A stretch of 64,000 nt of DNA from Burkholderia mayonis (GCF_001523745.2 NZ_CP013386.1:1984001-2048000); one strand, 5' to 3'; positions 1 through 9,047 are shown, counted from the stretch's first letter. The notes: a model not told the origin generated them from the sequence alone. Program-made: numbers and translations.

Positions 1-654
1 GACGTGGCGGCGGGCGCGCAAGGGATCGACGTCACGCACGCGATCGACACGAAGCTGAACGAATTGCGCGGGCAGTTGCCCGTCGGCTACCGGATCGAGA
101 TCGGCGGCTCCGTCGAGGAAAGCGCGAAGGGGCAGACGTCGATCAACGCGCAGATGCCGCTGATGGTGATCGCCGTGCTGACGCTGCTGATGATCCAGTT
201 GCAGAGCTTCTCGCGCGTGTTGATGGTCGTGCTGACCGCGCCGCTCGGAATGATCGGCGTCGTCGGCACGCTGCTGTTGTTCGGCAAGCCGTTCGGCTTC
301 GTCGCGATGCTCGGCGTGATCGCGATGTTCGGGATCATCATGCGCAACTCGGTGATCCTCGTCGACCAGATCGAGCAGGACATCGCCGCCGGCCACGGCC
401 GCTTCGACGCGATCGTCGGCGCGACGGTACGGCGGTTCCGGCCGATCACGCTGACGGCCGCGGCCGCCGTGCTCGCGCTGATTCCGCTGTTGCGCTCGAA
501 CTTCTTCGGCCCGATGGCGACCGCGCTGATGGGCGGCATCACGAGCGCGACCGTGCTGACGCTCTTCTTCCTGCCGGCGCTCTACGCCGCGTGGTTCCGC
601 GTGAAGCCGGACGAGCGCGACCCGGAGCCGCCCGTCACGCCCACGGGAGCCTGA
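1..654 (+). CDS. RND efflux pump permease, C-terminal fragment (AcrB/HAE1-like)
   Basis: Only the last 217 codons are in the window; the gene begins upstream. The fragment has the alternating membrane segments of the second half of an RND inner-membrane pump (roughly residues 50-75, 78-95, 98-118, 145-165 and 175-197 of the fragment) and the conserved 'RPITLTAAAAVLALIPLL' stretch near the end, which is typical of HAE1/CzcA-type permeases. The C-terminus is short and charged. It ends 2 bp before the outer-membrane lipoprotein gene, so the two form the end of a tripartite efflux operon whose membrane-fusion protein would lie upstream. Substrate cannot be read from this part. Family is secure, subfamily is not. 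Confidence 0.9.
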   Translation, partial: DVAAGAQGIDVTHAIDTKLNELRGQLPVGYRIEIGGSVEESAKGQTSINAQMPLMVIAVLTLLMIQLQSFSRVLMVVLTAPLGMIGVVGTLLLFGKPFGFVAMLGVIAMFGIIMRNSVILVDQIEQDIAAGHGRFDAIVGATVRRFRPITLTAAAAVLALIPLLRSNFFGPMATALMGGITSATVLTLFFLPALYAAWFRVKPDERDPEPPVTPTGA

Positions 655-656
655 CC

Positions 657-2450
657 ATGCGCGTTTCGATCCAATCGTTCCCGGCCCGCGCCGCGCGGTG
701 CGCGACGGCCGCGGCCGCCGTCGCCGCGCTGGCCGGTTCGCTCGCCGGCTGCTCGTTGTTCGCGCCGAGCGACGCGCCGCCCGCAATGCCGTTGCCCGCA
801 CATTACGGCGCGACGCCGCTTCCCGAGCGCACCGCCGCGGCGCAGGGCGTCGCGCAGCGCTTCGACGTCGGCGCGCAGCCGGTGCCCGACTGGTGGAAGC
901 AGTACCGGTCGCCCGCGCTCGATTCGCTCGTCGACGAAGGCTTGCGCAACAGCCCGACGCTCGCCGCCGCCGAGAAAAACCTGACTGCCGCGCGCGAGCA
1001 GTTGCGCGCGCAGATCGGCAGCTCGCTGCTGCCGTCGATCGACGCGGGCGGCCAGGCGACGCGCGAGCGTGCGCTCGGCGTGCCGACGTTCGGACCGCAG
1101 ACCGTGCTCTACAACGTGTTCGCGGGCCAGTTGCAGGCGAGCTACACGCTCGACCTGTTCGGCGCCGCGCGCTTCGCGAACCGCGCGCTGTCCAGGCGCG
1201 TCGACGTGACCGCATACCAGCTCGAATCCGCGCGACGCGCGCTCGCCGCGAACATCGTGACGGCCGCCGTCACGTCGGCCGCGCTCGCCGAGCAGGTCTC
1301 GACGACCGAACGGCTCGTCGTGCTCGCGCGCGAGCAGGCGAACGACACGGCCGCGCGCTACCGGCTCGGCGCCGCGTCGCATGCGGACATGCTGGACGCG
1401 CAGCAAAGCGCGGCGGCGCTCGAAGCGAGCCTGCCCGCGCTGCGCCAGCAATGGCAGTCGACGCGCCACGCGCTCGCCGTGCTGCTCGGCCGCACGCCCG
1501 ATCAGGCGAGCGCCGGTCTCGCGCTCGCCGACCTGCATCTGCCCGAGGACGTGCCCGTCGTCGTGCCGTCGACGCTGCTCGAAGCGCGGCCCGACATCCG
1601 CGCCGCCGAAGCCGGATTGCAGGCGGCCGCAGCCGAGGTCGGCGTCGCGACCGCGCAGTTGTTCCCGCAACTGTCGCTGTCGGCGTCGATGGGCCATGCG
1701 GGCTTCAACTGGCCTGCGATGCTGTCGGGCGCGGGCGCGATCTGGAGCGTCGGCGCGTCGCTCACGCAGCCGCTCTTCCACGGCGGCGCGCTGCTCGCGC
1801 AGCGCCGCGCGGCGCGCGCGACCTACGACGCGGCCGTCGACCAGTACAAGCAGACCGTGCTCGCCGCGTTCCAGGACGTCGCCGACAGGCTCGCCGCGCT
1901 CGACAACGACGCGAGCGCGCTCGATGCATCGAACCGCTCGGCCGTCGCCGCGCGCGGCGCGTTCGACGACACCGCGGCGCGCGTGCGGCTCGGCGCGCTG
2001 CCGCCGTCGGCCGCGCGCGCGAGCGAGCAGCGGTACCGCAACGCGCGGCTCGACGAGATTCGCGCGACGGGCACGCGGCTCGTCGATACCGCTCGGCTTT
2101 ATCAGGCGATGGGCACACCGAAGGACGGCGGAAAGGATGCAAAGCGCGCGAGCGGCGCGGACGATGCGCGGGATGTCGGTGACGCGAAGCGCATGCACGA
2201 CGCTGGCGGCACGGGCATGCCCGGCGTTGCTGGCACAGCCGATGCTGCTGCGGATGCGGCTCGCGCCGTGGGCACCCGTGTCGGAACTGCTGCTGCGACG
2301 AACGTTGCCAACGTTGCGAACGATACAAACGATGCGAACGCACCACGTGGGATTGCCGCAAACGGCCCGACGAACATGACGAGCACGGCAAGTTCGACGA
2401 ATGCGCGCGACACGGCAGGCACGCGAGGCCCAGCGAACTCGCCAAACTAG
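657..2450 (+). CDS. NodT-family outer-membrane efflux lipoprotein with long low-complexity tail
   Basis: Outer-membrane channel of the RND system, expected to trimerise and span outer membrane and periplasm. Start chosen at the ATG 2 bp after the permease stop, because it places a classical lipoprotein signal first: a hydrophobic Ala-rich segment ending in LAGC with the lipidated Cys at residue 32. Two TolC/OprM-type repeats follow (about residues 75-285 and 300-480), including 'ARPDIRAAEAGLQAA' and 'QLFPQLSLSASMGHAG'. Members of the family are usually around 470-500 residues; this one has 597, the extra being a Thr/Asn/Ala/Asp-rich tail from about residue 485 that lacks predicted structure. 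The tail could be real or a 3' extension after loss of the original stop. Confidence 0.9.
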   Translation: MRVSIQSFPARAARCATAAAAVAALAGSLAGCSLFAPSDAPPAMPLPAHYGATPLPERTAAAQGVAQRFDVGAQPVPDWWKQYRSPALDSLVDEGLRNSPTLAAAEKNLTAAREQLRAQIGSSLLPSIDAGGQATRERALGVPTFGPQTVLYNVFAGQLQASYTLDLFGAARFANRALSRRVDVTAYQLESARRALAANIVTAAVTSAALAEQVSTTERLVVLAREQANDTAARYRLGAASHADMLDAQQSAAALEASLPALRQQWQSTRHALAVLLGRTPDQASAGLALADLHLPEDVPVVVPSTLLEARPDIRAAEAGLQAAAAEVGVATAQLFPQLSLSASMGHAGFNWPAMLSGAGAIWSVGASLTQPLFHGGALLAQRRAARATYDAAVDQYKQTVLAAFQDVADRLAALDNDASALDASNRSAVAARGAFDDTAARVRLGALPPSAARASEQRYRNARLDEIRATGTRLVDTARLYQAMGTPKDGGKDAKRASGADDARDVGDAKRMHDAGGTGMPGVAGTADAAADAARAVGTRVGTAAATNVANVANDTNDANAPRGIAANGPTNMTSTASSTNARDTAGTRGPANSPN

Positions 2451-2490
2451 GCCGGCGCATTGAATACGCCGAGCGTTTTCGGAGACGAAG

Positions 2491-2802
2491 ATGCGGATCT
2501 GCGAACGCTGCCAGTCGCCGGACGAAGCCCGCTTCATGCGCGCGAACTCCGGCAAGTACGCGATGGAATGACCGCAGTTGGTGGCTGCTGCGCGCGACGC
2601 GATCGATGCGGGCGTGTCGCCCGCCTCACCGGACGAGCACGCGCTCGCGCAGCGCTGGCTCGAGCTGTTCAGGAGCTACGCGGGCGACGATCCGGCAACG
2701 CAGTTGAAATTCCGGCAAGCGCTGATGACGGGCACGTGGGCCGACGAGACGCCGCTCGGCTTCGTCCGCGAAGTGATGCGGCATCTGACGCAGCCGCACT
2801 GA
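2491..2802 (+). pseudogene. TipAS-domain (MerR-family C-terminal) regulator remnant with an in-frame TGA
   Basis: One frame runs from an ATG with a good GGAG ribosome site (2481-2484) to the stop at 2802, interrupted only by TGA at 2569-2571. Reading that codon as Trp gives '[17 protein letters not shown]', then 'SPASPDEHALAQRWLELF', which resembles the TipAS drug-sensing domain found at the C-terminus of some MerR regulators (the E-W-P-x-L and A-x-R-W motifs). The MerR DNA-binding half is absent upstream. I read it as a decayed fragment: N-terminal truncation plus one TGG-to-TGA nonsense change. Family assignment is by remembered motif, so moderate. Confidence 0.5.
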
Positions 2803-3375
2803 CGGACGGCGCGGCGAAATCCCGCTCGACGCGCTGCGCGACGCCGACGACACGCAGTGCGCGATGCCCGGCATCGTTGCGATCGAAACGCCTCACGTGC
2901 GAACGGGCAGCGCGCCGCTGTCGCTCGACTATCTGCGCGCGTTGCGCGCATTTTGCGACGCCCACCGCCTTCCGCTCCATATCGACAGCGCGCGCGTGTT
3001 CAGTGCCGCGATCGCGCTCGGCGTCGACGTGACGCGCATCGCCGTATCCGGCGATACGCTGCAATTCTGCCTATCGAAGAGTCTCGCAGCGCCGGCGGGT
3101 TCGATCGTCGTATCCGGCCTCGACACGATTGCGCGCGTGCGCCGCTGGCGCACGCTGCTCGGCGGCGGGATGCGTCAGATCGGCCCGTCGCCGCCGGGGA
3201 AGTCGCGCTGCGCACGATGATCGAGCGCCTCGCCGACGATCACGCGCACGCGCGGCGTGCGAATGGCGGAACTGGGCCATGCAACATACGCGCCGTGACG
3301 CACTGCCGCCATTCGGCGGACGACATCGACAGCACGCTCGCGATCGTGCGCGACGTCCTGTCTGGCGCAAGCTGA
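2802..3375 (+). pseudogene. Low-specificity L-threonine aldolase remnant, N-terminally truncated and frameshifted
   Basis: The first frame reads 'EIPLDALRDADDTQ', 'GIVAIETPHV', 'LHIDSARVFSAAIALGVD', 'FCLSKSLAAPAGS' and 'RRWRTLLGGGMRQ', in the order seen in PLP-dependent threonine aldolases; the Lys of FCLSKSL is the expected PLP lysine. Near 3178 the family match jumps to another frame ('GEVALRTMIERLADDHAHARR') and runs to 3375. The N-terminal third, including the substrate-binding start, is missing, and the segment after DDHAHARR is poorly conserved. It is therefore a pseudogene, next to another broken gene. Function lost unless another copy exists elsewhere. Confidence 0.75.
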
Positions 3376-3536
3376 CGCTTTGCCGACACCGAGCTTACGC
3401 GGCAACAAAAACGCTGAGTACAATACCGGACCTGCATGCCGGACCTGTGACACGGCGTCGATGCGCGTTCGCGCGCCGGCTCATGCGGCGCATCGCGCGA
3501 TGCGCGCCGCTTCGAACGGTTCTCGATGAGACATAC

Positions 3537-4754
3537 ATGAGTCAAGAAAAGGCAAGACACCCGCTCCTCGTCTGGCTGCTGATCGTAGGCACCGGCTTCG
3601 TCGTGATGGCACGCGCGATGAGCCTGCCGTTTCTCGCCATCTATCTGCACCAGCGGATGGGACTCGACGCGGCGTCGATCGGCCTGCTGCTCGGCACGGG
3701 CGCGCTCGTCGGCACATTCGGCGGCCTGTTTGGCGGCCATCTGTCCGATGTGCTCGGCCGGCGCAAGGTGCTGATCGGCTGTCTGCTCGTATCGAGTCTG
3801 TCGTTCGCCGCGCTTCATTTCGCGGCAGACGCGTGGCAAGTCTTCGTCGTCAACCTCTTCATCAATCTCGCGAGCTCGTTCTACGAACCGGTCTCGAAGG
3901 CGACCATCAGCGACAATCTTCCGCCCGAGCAGCGACTTCGCGCATTTGCACGACGCTATGTGGCGATCAACGTCGGTTTCGCGATCGGGCCGTTGCTCGG
4001 CGCGTCGCTCGGCCTGCTCGACAAATCGCCCGTGTTCCTCATCACGGGGGCGGTATACCTGTTGTTCTCGATCGCGATCTACGCGATCACGGCCCGGCTC
4101 GTGTTCTGCCGCCCGCCGCATGAAGCGACGGCGTCCGACCTTCCGCTCACCGCGAAGCTGCGCATCATCGGCACCGACCGGCGCCTCATTCTCTTCACCG
4201 CGGGCAGCATGCTCGCGATCGCCGTGCACGGCGAAATGTCGGTCACGTTTTCGCAATACCTGATCGGCGCGTTCGACGACGGACTCAAGATGTTCGCCTG
4301 GCTGATGAGCACGAACGCGATCACGGTCGTCTTGAGCCAGCCGTTCCTGAATCGCGTCGGCGAACGGCGCGGCCCCTTCACGTCGTTGACACTCGGCGCG
4401 ATTCTGCTCGCGATCGGCGCGGCCGGCTTCGCGAATTCGCCGAACATGACCGCGCTCGTCGTGTCGATGGTCGTCTTCACGTGGGGCGAAGTGCTGCTGA
4501 TCCCGTCGGAATACGCCGTCCTCGACAGCATCACGCCCGAGCCGATGCGCGGCATTTATTACGGCGCGCATTCGCTCAGCAACGTCGGCAATCTGCTCGG
4601 CCCATGGCTCGGCGGCCTCGCGCTGCTGCACTACGGCGGCGCCGCGATGTTCTACGCCATGGGCTTCGTCGCGCTGCTGAGTCTGTTCGCGTTCGTCGTC
4701 GGCTCGCAGATCAAGCCTGCCCCGGACGGACGGCTCGAAGTCCAAAACCGCTGA
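3537..4754 (+). CDS. Major facilitator superfamily transporter (MdtH-like)
   Basis: Inner-membrane secondary transporter of 405 residues with about 12 hydrophobic segments. The MFS motif A region between segments 2 and 3 is visible as 'GGHLSDVLGRRKVLIG' (about residues 68-83). The layout and the second-half sequence 'FTWGEVLLIPSEYAVLD' recall the MdtH branch of drug:proton antiporters; substrate is not deducible. Start taken at the ATG giving MSQEKARHPLL immediately before the first membrane segment; the reading frame stays open far upstream but that part is Arg-rich antisense-like sequence. A TACAAT hexamer at 3419-3424 could be its -10 element. It stands alone, with the pseudogene patch upstream. 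Confidence 0.88.
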   Translation: MSQEKARHPLLVWLLIVGTGFVVMARAMSLPFLAIYLHQRMGLDAASIGLLLGTGALVGTFGGLFGGHLSDVLGRRKVLIGCLLVSSLSFAALHFAADAWQVFVVNLFINLASSFYEPVSKATISDNLPPEQRLRAFARRYVAINVGFAIGPLLGASLGLLDKSPVFLITGAVYLLFSIAIYAITARLVFCRPPHEATASDLPLTAKLRIIGTDRRLILFTAGSMLAIAVHGEMSVTFSQYLIGAFDDGLKMFAWLMSTNAITVVLSQPFLNRVGERRGPFTSLTLGAILLAIGAAGFANSPNMTALVVSMVVFTWGEVLLIPSEYAVLDSITPEPMRGIYYGAHSLSNVGNLLGPWLGGLALLHYGGAAMFYAMGFVALLSLFAFVVGSQIKPAPDGRLEVQNR

Positions 4755-4827
4755 CGGGTTTCGCCTGCCGACGCATCGCGACCGCAAGCGAATACTCGCG
4801 CCCTCGCTCGACCGTTATCACCGCACG

Positions 4828-5427
4828 TTGCGGCTCGATCACTACGCGGCCGCATCGGTGCGGCTCGTCGGGACCGAAGACAACATGCTTCTCTCGGCTT
4901 TCGGCGACGGTGTGAACGCCGCCATCGCGCAACTCGCGTGGGTTCCTGTCTGCTGCCCGGTCGAATTCGGCCTGCTCGGCTACTCGCCCGAGCCATGGCA
5001 GCCGGTCGACACGTTCGCAGTCTTGAAGCTGATGGCGCTACAACTCGGCATGAACGCGAAATACAAAGCGCTCATGCACGAACTCGGCCGCGCGTTCTCC
5101 GCCGACGCGGTCGACACGCTAGGCGCCCGGGCGACGGCGCATGACTACGCCACCCTGACAGGCGCCGCGCTCGCGCGCGATGCGATCGACGTGCCGATCC
5201 GCGCGTTCGGGCAGCCGCTCGATTTGAGCGGACTGCCGCCCGTGCTCGGACAGGCGGGCGCGCCGGGATCGAAGCGCGTCGCTGCCGTGCGGCGCGTCTT
5301 CGCAGCAGCGCACCCGCCGCCGCGGACACGCGGGGCAAACGCCGCGCAGGCAATTCCATCCCCGTTTTTGCAATGCCCCAGCCTGCGCGCCACGGCGACC
5401 GAACGCACCGTCATCCCGCAAATTTGA
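4828..5427 (+). CDS. Hypothetical protein, unrecognised, possible degraded gene
   Basis: I do not recognise this protein. The frame is open from the MFS stop region to 5427, and the only early start codon is TTG at 4828. The first ~130 residues look protein-like ('AAIAQLAWVPVCCPVEFGL', 'FAVLKLMALQLGMNAKYKAL'), with no signal peptide and no clear membrane segment. The last ~60 residues become Pro/Arg/Thr-rich and look like read-through into non-coding sequence. No ribosome binding site is evident. Its position beside two pseudogenes suggests a remnant, but a real small gene with a different start cannot be excluded. Confidence 0.35.
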   Translation: MRLDHYAAASVRLVGTEDNMLLSAFGDGVNAAIAQLAWVPVCCPVEFGLLGYSPEPWQPVDTFAVLKLMALQLGMNAKYKALMHELGRAFSADAVDTLGARATAHDYATLTGAALARDAIDVPIRAFGQPLDLSGLPPVLGQAGAPGSKRVAAVRRVFAAAHPPPRTRGANAAQAIPSPFLQCPSLRATATERTVIPQI

Positions 5428-5650
5428 TCTACTTCAAGAAAATACGATTGCGCTTCGTTACGATCGACTTGGGAATCTTCGATGTCCGCCACTGAGTCCG
5501 AAGGTTCCACGCAAGCATCTTCGATCTCGCGACCAGCATGGGACGGTCGAGTTTCCCGACGCGAAGGACATGCATGCGCTACCTTGCGATCGCGCTCGCC
5601 GCAATCCGCGCGCGCATCGCCTCGCGTCAAGCGGAGAAACGGAGATGACC

Positions 5651-7318
5651 ATGAAGATCAACAAGCTCACGGCCGAGCTGTCGGTGTCGCCGCAGATCGT
5701 CGCGGCGGACCTGCCCGCGATCCGCGACGCGGGCTTCCGGACGATCGTCTGCAACCAAGCGGACGGCGAAAGCGCGGACCAGCCGACCGTCGCCGAAATC
5801 GCCGCGGCGGCGGCGCGCGTCGGCATCGCGGTCCATTATCTGCCCGTCGAAGCCGGCAACATCAACGATGAGCAAAGCGCCGCGTTCCGCGCGCTCGTCG
5901 CGACGCTCGACACACCCGTGCTCGCATACTGCCGCACCGGCATCCGCTCGGCGACGCTCTGGGCGCTGTCGCAGGCGGGCGACCGACCGCTGCGGGACAT
6001 CGTCGCCGCGGGCGAAGCGGCCGGCTACGATCTGTCAGGCGTCGCGCGCCGCATCGCGCAACGCGGCCGGACGGCGTCGGACGCGGCCGTCGCAAGCCAC
6101 GACGTCGTGATCGTCGGCGCCGGCGCGGCGGGCCTCGCGGTCGCGTCGAGCCTGCTCGCGCGCGATCCGACGCTCGATGTCGCGGTGATCGATCCGGCCG
6201 ACGCCCATTACTACCAGCCCGGCTGGACGATGGTCGGCGCGGGCGTATTCCAGCCGCAGGCCACCGCCCGGCAGATGGCCGCCGTACTGCCGCGCGGCGT
6301 GCACTGGATCAAGGCCGGCGTCGCCGCGTTCGAGCCGTTGAACAACGCCGTGCTGCTCGAAGCGTGCCGCGTCGTGCGCTATAAGCAGCTCGTCGTCTGC
6401 CCGGGCTTGAAGCTCGACTGGCACGCGATCGACGGCCTGCCCGAGACGCTCGGCAAGAACGGCGTCACGTCGAACTATCGCTACGATCTCGCGCCGTACA
6501 CGTGGCAGCTCGTGCGCGAATTCGGCGGCCGCCGCGCGCTCTTCACGCAGCCGCCGCCGCCGATCAAGTGCGTAGGCGCCCCGCAAAAGGCGATGTATCT
6601 GTCGGCCGACCATTGGCAGCGCACGAGGCAGCTCGACAACGTCGAGGTCGCGTTCTACTCGGCCTCGCCGACGCTCTTCAGCGTGCCGGCCTATGTGCCC
6701 GCGCTGATGGAATACGTGAAGCGCTACGGCATCGCGCTGAACTTCAGCCACAACCTGATCGCGATCGACGGCCTGGGCAAGCGTGCGGCGTTCCAGCGCA
6801 CGCGCGACGACGGCTCGAACGAGATCGTCACGCGCGCATTCGACATGATCCACGTCGTGCCGCCGCAGAAGGCGCCCGATTTCGTTCGCGCGAGTCCGCT
6901 CGCCGATGTCGCCGGCTGGATCGACGTCGATCCCTCGACGCTGCGCCATCGCGCCTATCCGAACATCTACGCGCTCGGCGACGCCGCGAACACCCCGAAT
7001 GCGAAGACCGCGGCCGCCGCGCGCAAGCAGGCGCCCGTCGTCGCGCACAACGTGCTCGCCGCACTCGGCGGCGCGCACGGCGAGGCGGCGTACGACGGCT
7101 ACGGTGCGTGCCCGCTGACCGTCGAGCGCGGCAAGATCGTGCTCGCCGAGTTCAGGTATGGGGGCAGGCTCGCGCCGACCTTTCCCGCCTGGCTCATCGA
7201 CGGCACGCAGCCGTCGCGGCTCGCGTGGCTGCTGAAGGAGCGGCTGTTGCCGCCGCTCTACTGGCAGGCGACGCTCAAGGGGCGGGAGTGGCTCGCGCTG
7301 CCGGAGATCGTCGGCTGA
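5651..7318 (+). CDS. DUF442 - sulfide:quinone oxidoreductase fusion protein, copy 1
   Basis: Two domains in one 555-residue chain. Residues about 1-110 are a DUF442 (TIGR01244-type) rhodanese/phosphatase-like domain with the loop 'CRTGIRS' (Cys about 94). From about residue 155 an FAD-dependent pyridine nucleotide-disulfide oxidoreductase fold begins with the dinucleotide motif 'GAGAAGLAVASSLLARDP'. SQR hallmarks follow: 'VVCPGLKLDW' (Cys about 250) and 'IKCVGAPQKAMYLSADHW' (Cys about 307). Expected role is oxidation of sulfide to sulfane sulfur with electrons passed to quinone at the inner membrane; the DUF442 part may handle persulfide transfer (inference). ATG at 5651 preferred over 5645 because GGAG at 5641-5644 lies 6 bp ahead. 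It is a close paralogue of the gene at 11793. Confidence 0.88.
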   Translation: MKINKLTAELSVSPQIVAADLPAIRDAGFRTIVCNQADGESADQPTVAEIAAAAARVGIAVHYLPVEAGNINDEQSAAFRALVATLDTPVLAYCRTGIRSATLWALSQAGDRPLRDIVAAGEAAGYDLSGVARRIAQRGRTASDAAVASHDVVIVGAGAAGLAVASSLLARDPTLDVAVIDPADAHYYQPGWTMVGAGVFQPQATARQMAAVLPRGVHWIKAGVAAFEPLNNAVLLEACRVVRYKQLVVCPGLKLDWHAIDGLPETLGKNGVTSNYRYDLAPYTWQLVREFGGRRALFTQPPPPIKCVGAPQKAMYLSADHWQRTRQLDNVEVAFYSASPTLFSVPAYVPALMEYVKRYGIALNFSHNLIAIDGLGKRAAFQRTRDDGSNEIVTRAFDMIHVVPPQKAPDFVRASPLADVAGWIDVDPSTLRHRAYPNIYALGDAANTPNAKTAAAARKQAPVVAHNVLAALGGAHGEAAYDGYGACPLTVERGKIVLAEFRYGGRLAPTFPAWLIDGTQPSRLAWLLKERLLPPLYWQATLKGREWLALPEIVG

Positions 7319-7513
7319 TCGCCGCGGCGCGAGACGCTTTGCTTGGTCGAGGGGCCGGGTGCGAAATGCGGACGCGCGACGCAAGCAGGCAGCACGTCGG
7401 CGCATACGGCCCAGGCCGATCGCGCCAATTCGTTCGGCGATTCATTCGCCGGTTCGTCCCGCAATTCGTCGCGTCGAGCCGAAGCCGCGCTCATCGCCCG
7501 ACAATCGACCGCG

Positions 7514-8236
7514 TCACCACTTGCAGCCGTCATCCCTGACGGCGTCGATCGCGAGCGCCGGAATCGCGAGCAGGCCCATGCCCGAATACGCGTTCCGGCA
7601 ATCGGCACGGCTCGCTTTCGACATCTCGCGCGCAAGGGTCGATGCCGCCGTCGCTTTCCGTGGCAGCGCGAGGCCGGACGATGCCCCTGTCGCCCCAACC
7701 GCCGCGTCCGCCGATCCTCGCCCGATCGACCGAATCGATCCGACCGAGTCCAGATCCGCCCGCCAGTCGGCGCCGGGAGCCGTTGTGACCGGCGTCGGGG
7801 CCGGCTTTCGTTGCGCGTCGTTCGCCTCGGCGTCCGCTCGCACCGGTTCGTGGCGCGTGTCGCCGGCGCCGCGACGCGGCTGCGAACGACCGCCGTCGCG
7901 CGCGGCCGCCCGCGCGCCGCGCATCGATGCGGCGTGCGCCGGTGTGCGCCGCGCCGAAAGCGACGGCTGCGGCAACGGCGGCGGCAACCTCGGGATCAGC
8001 CTGACGATCAGCGCTCGCCTTCCCGGCTTCGGCACATCGATTGTCGATGCATCGCGCATCGATGCGTCCGCCGCCGACGGCGGCCGGCGTTCGAGCGCGA
8101 GCCAGGCCAGCACGTGAATCGACGTCGCGATCGCGAGCGCGAGCACGCCGCCACCCAATTGCCGATACCGCCGCCGATGCCGCCCAGCACCGACGGCCCC
8201 CGCGCCATCTGCGCGCATCACGCTGGTTCCCGCCAC
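7514..8236 (-). CDS. Conserved hypothetical membrane-anchored protein with Cys-containing C-terminal motif
   Basis: The protein has a short basic N-terminus, one hydrophobic segment ('VLALAIATSIHVLAWLAL', about residues 32-49), a long Pro/Arg/Ala-rich spacer and a conserved-looking end, 'ASRADCRNAYSGMGLLAIP' followed by 'DAVRDDGCKW'. This layout (anchor, periplasmic spacer, small terminal domain with two Cys) resembles TonB-like anchored proteins, but I see no TonB CTD. Start is GTG at 8236; an ATG at 8218 with a GGGA upstream is equally likely. It follows the HTH gene by 12 bp and is probably the third gene of that operon. Function unknown. Confidence 0.6.
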   Translation of the reverse strand: MAGTSVMRADGAGAVGAGRHRRRYRQLGGGVLALAIATSIHVLAWLALERRPPSAADASMRDASTIDVPKPGRRALIVRLIPRLPPPLPQPSLSARRTPAHAASMRGARAAARDGGRSQPRRGAGDTRHEPVRADAEANDAQRKPAPTPVTTAPGADWRADLDSVGSIRSIGRGSADAAVGATGASSGLALPRKATAASTLAREMSKASRADCRNAYSGMGLLAIPALAIDAVRDDGCKW

Positions 8237-8248
8237 CGGCCTGCCGCC

Positions 8249-8473
8249 TCAACCCGCATCGGCGCCTGGCGCGTCGCTGAATTCCAGCAGATCGCCGGGC
8301 TGGCAATCGAGATGGCGGCAGATCGCCTCGAGCGTCGCGAAGCGGATGCCCTTGACCTTCCCTTGCTTGAGGAGCGACAGATTCTGCTCGGTGATGCCGA
8401 CGGCCGCGGCGAGATCCTTCGAGCGAACCTTGCGGATCGCGAGCATCACGTCGAGCTTGACGATGATCGGCAT
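8249..8473 (-). CDS. Small XRE-family helix-turn-helix regulator (YozG-like)
   Basis: A 74-residue DNA-binding protein consisting almost entirely of a Cro/C1-type HTH: 'SKDLAAAVGITEQNLSLLKQ' covers the helix-turn-helix and 'RFATLEAICRHLDCQPGDLL' the following helices. It is the short form usually encoded next to a DUF2975 membrane protein, as here, where its start lies 10 bp after the DUF2975 stop. Likely an autoregulator of this operon, with the AT-rich palindrome near 9107-9122 as candidate operator (inference). Complete, no truncation. Confidence 0.85.
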   Translation of the reverse strand: MPIIVKLDVMLAIRKVRSKDLAAAVGITEQNLSLLKQGKVKGIRFATLEAICRHLDCQPGDLLEFSDAPGADAG

Positions 8474-8483
8474 GGCGCGCGCC

Positions 8484-9047
8484 TCAGACGAATTGCCGGT
8501 GCTCGGCGTCGAGCTCGCTCGCCTGCCGCAGGATGTGCGCGATGACCGCGATGCAGGCGGCCGTAAACAGCGCGACGACGTATGGCAAGCCGAAGCTCAG
8601 CGTGACGACGCGATGCCCGACGGGCTCACGCATCGTCGCCCACACGCTCAGGAGCGGCTCGCACAGTACGCTCAGCACGACCCAGACGCCGACCGCACGC
8701 CCCATCTTGCCGAGATGACGGGCGGCTTCGGCCGAGAAGTAATCGCGGCGGGCGTAGGTCCGAAACAGCTGGCGCAGGTGGCGCAAGCCGCTCGCGAGCG
8801 CGAAGAGCGGCACGCTCGACAGCACGATGCCGCCCGCCTTCTGCCACCACGGAAACGCGGCGACGTCGACGCCGAGCCCGGAGATCAGCGAATCGGTGAG
8901 ACCGAACTCGAGGCCCGCGCCGGGCTTGACTGCGTTCAACGACGGATAGGCCCAGCACGCGGCGTTGAGCAGCATCATCGCGGTGATGAACCAGAGCGTG
9001 ACGGTAGCCATCCGCTGGCTGAGACGGGCGACGCGATCGGAGTGCAT
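8484..9047 (-). CDS. DUF2975 family inner-membrane protein
   Basis: A 187-residue protein with four hydrophobic segments (about residues 15-35, 70-90, 118-135 and 145-170), matching the DUF2975 layout. Proteins of this family are paired with a small XRE regulator across many bacteria; their molecular role is not established. First gene of the likely operon DUF2975-XRE-anchored protein. The start lies just downstream of a strikingly AT-rich promoter region. The operon sits between the two SQR fusion genes, with codon use like the surroundings. Confidence 0.8.
   Translation of the reverse strand: MHSDRVARLSQRMATVTLWFITAMMLLNAACWAYPSLNAVKPGAGLEFGLTDSLISGLGVDVAAFPWWQKAGGIVLSSVPLFALASGLRHLRQLFRTYARRDYFSAEAARHLGKMGRAVGVWVVLSVLCEPLLSVWATMREPVGHRVVTLSFGLPYVVALFTAACIAVIAHILRQASELDAEHRQFV

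Noticed and set aside
582..2555. Long antisense reading frame (over 600 codons) opposite the outer-membrane lipoprotein gene
   Set aside because: Arg/Ala-rich antisense frame caused by high GC and codon bias; the plus-strand protein has a signal peptide and family motifs.
2491..2571. A 26-residue Cys-containing microprotein with a good ribosome site
   Set aside because: The frame continues after the TGA into TipAS-like sequence, so it is better explained as the start of a nonsense-interrupted gene.
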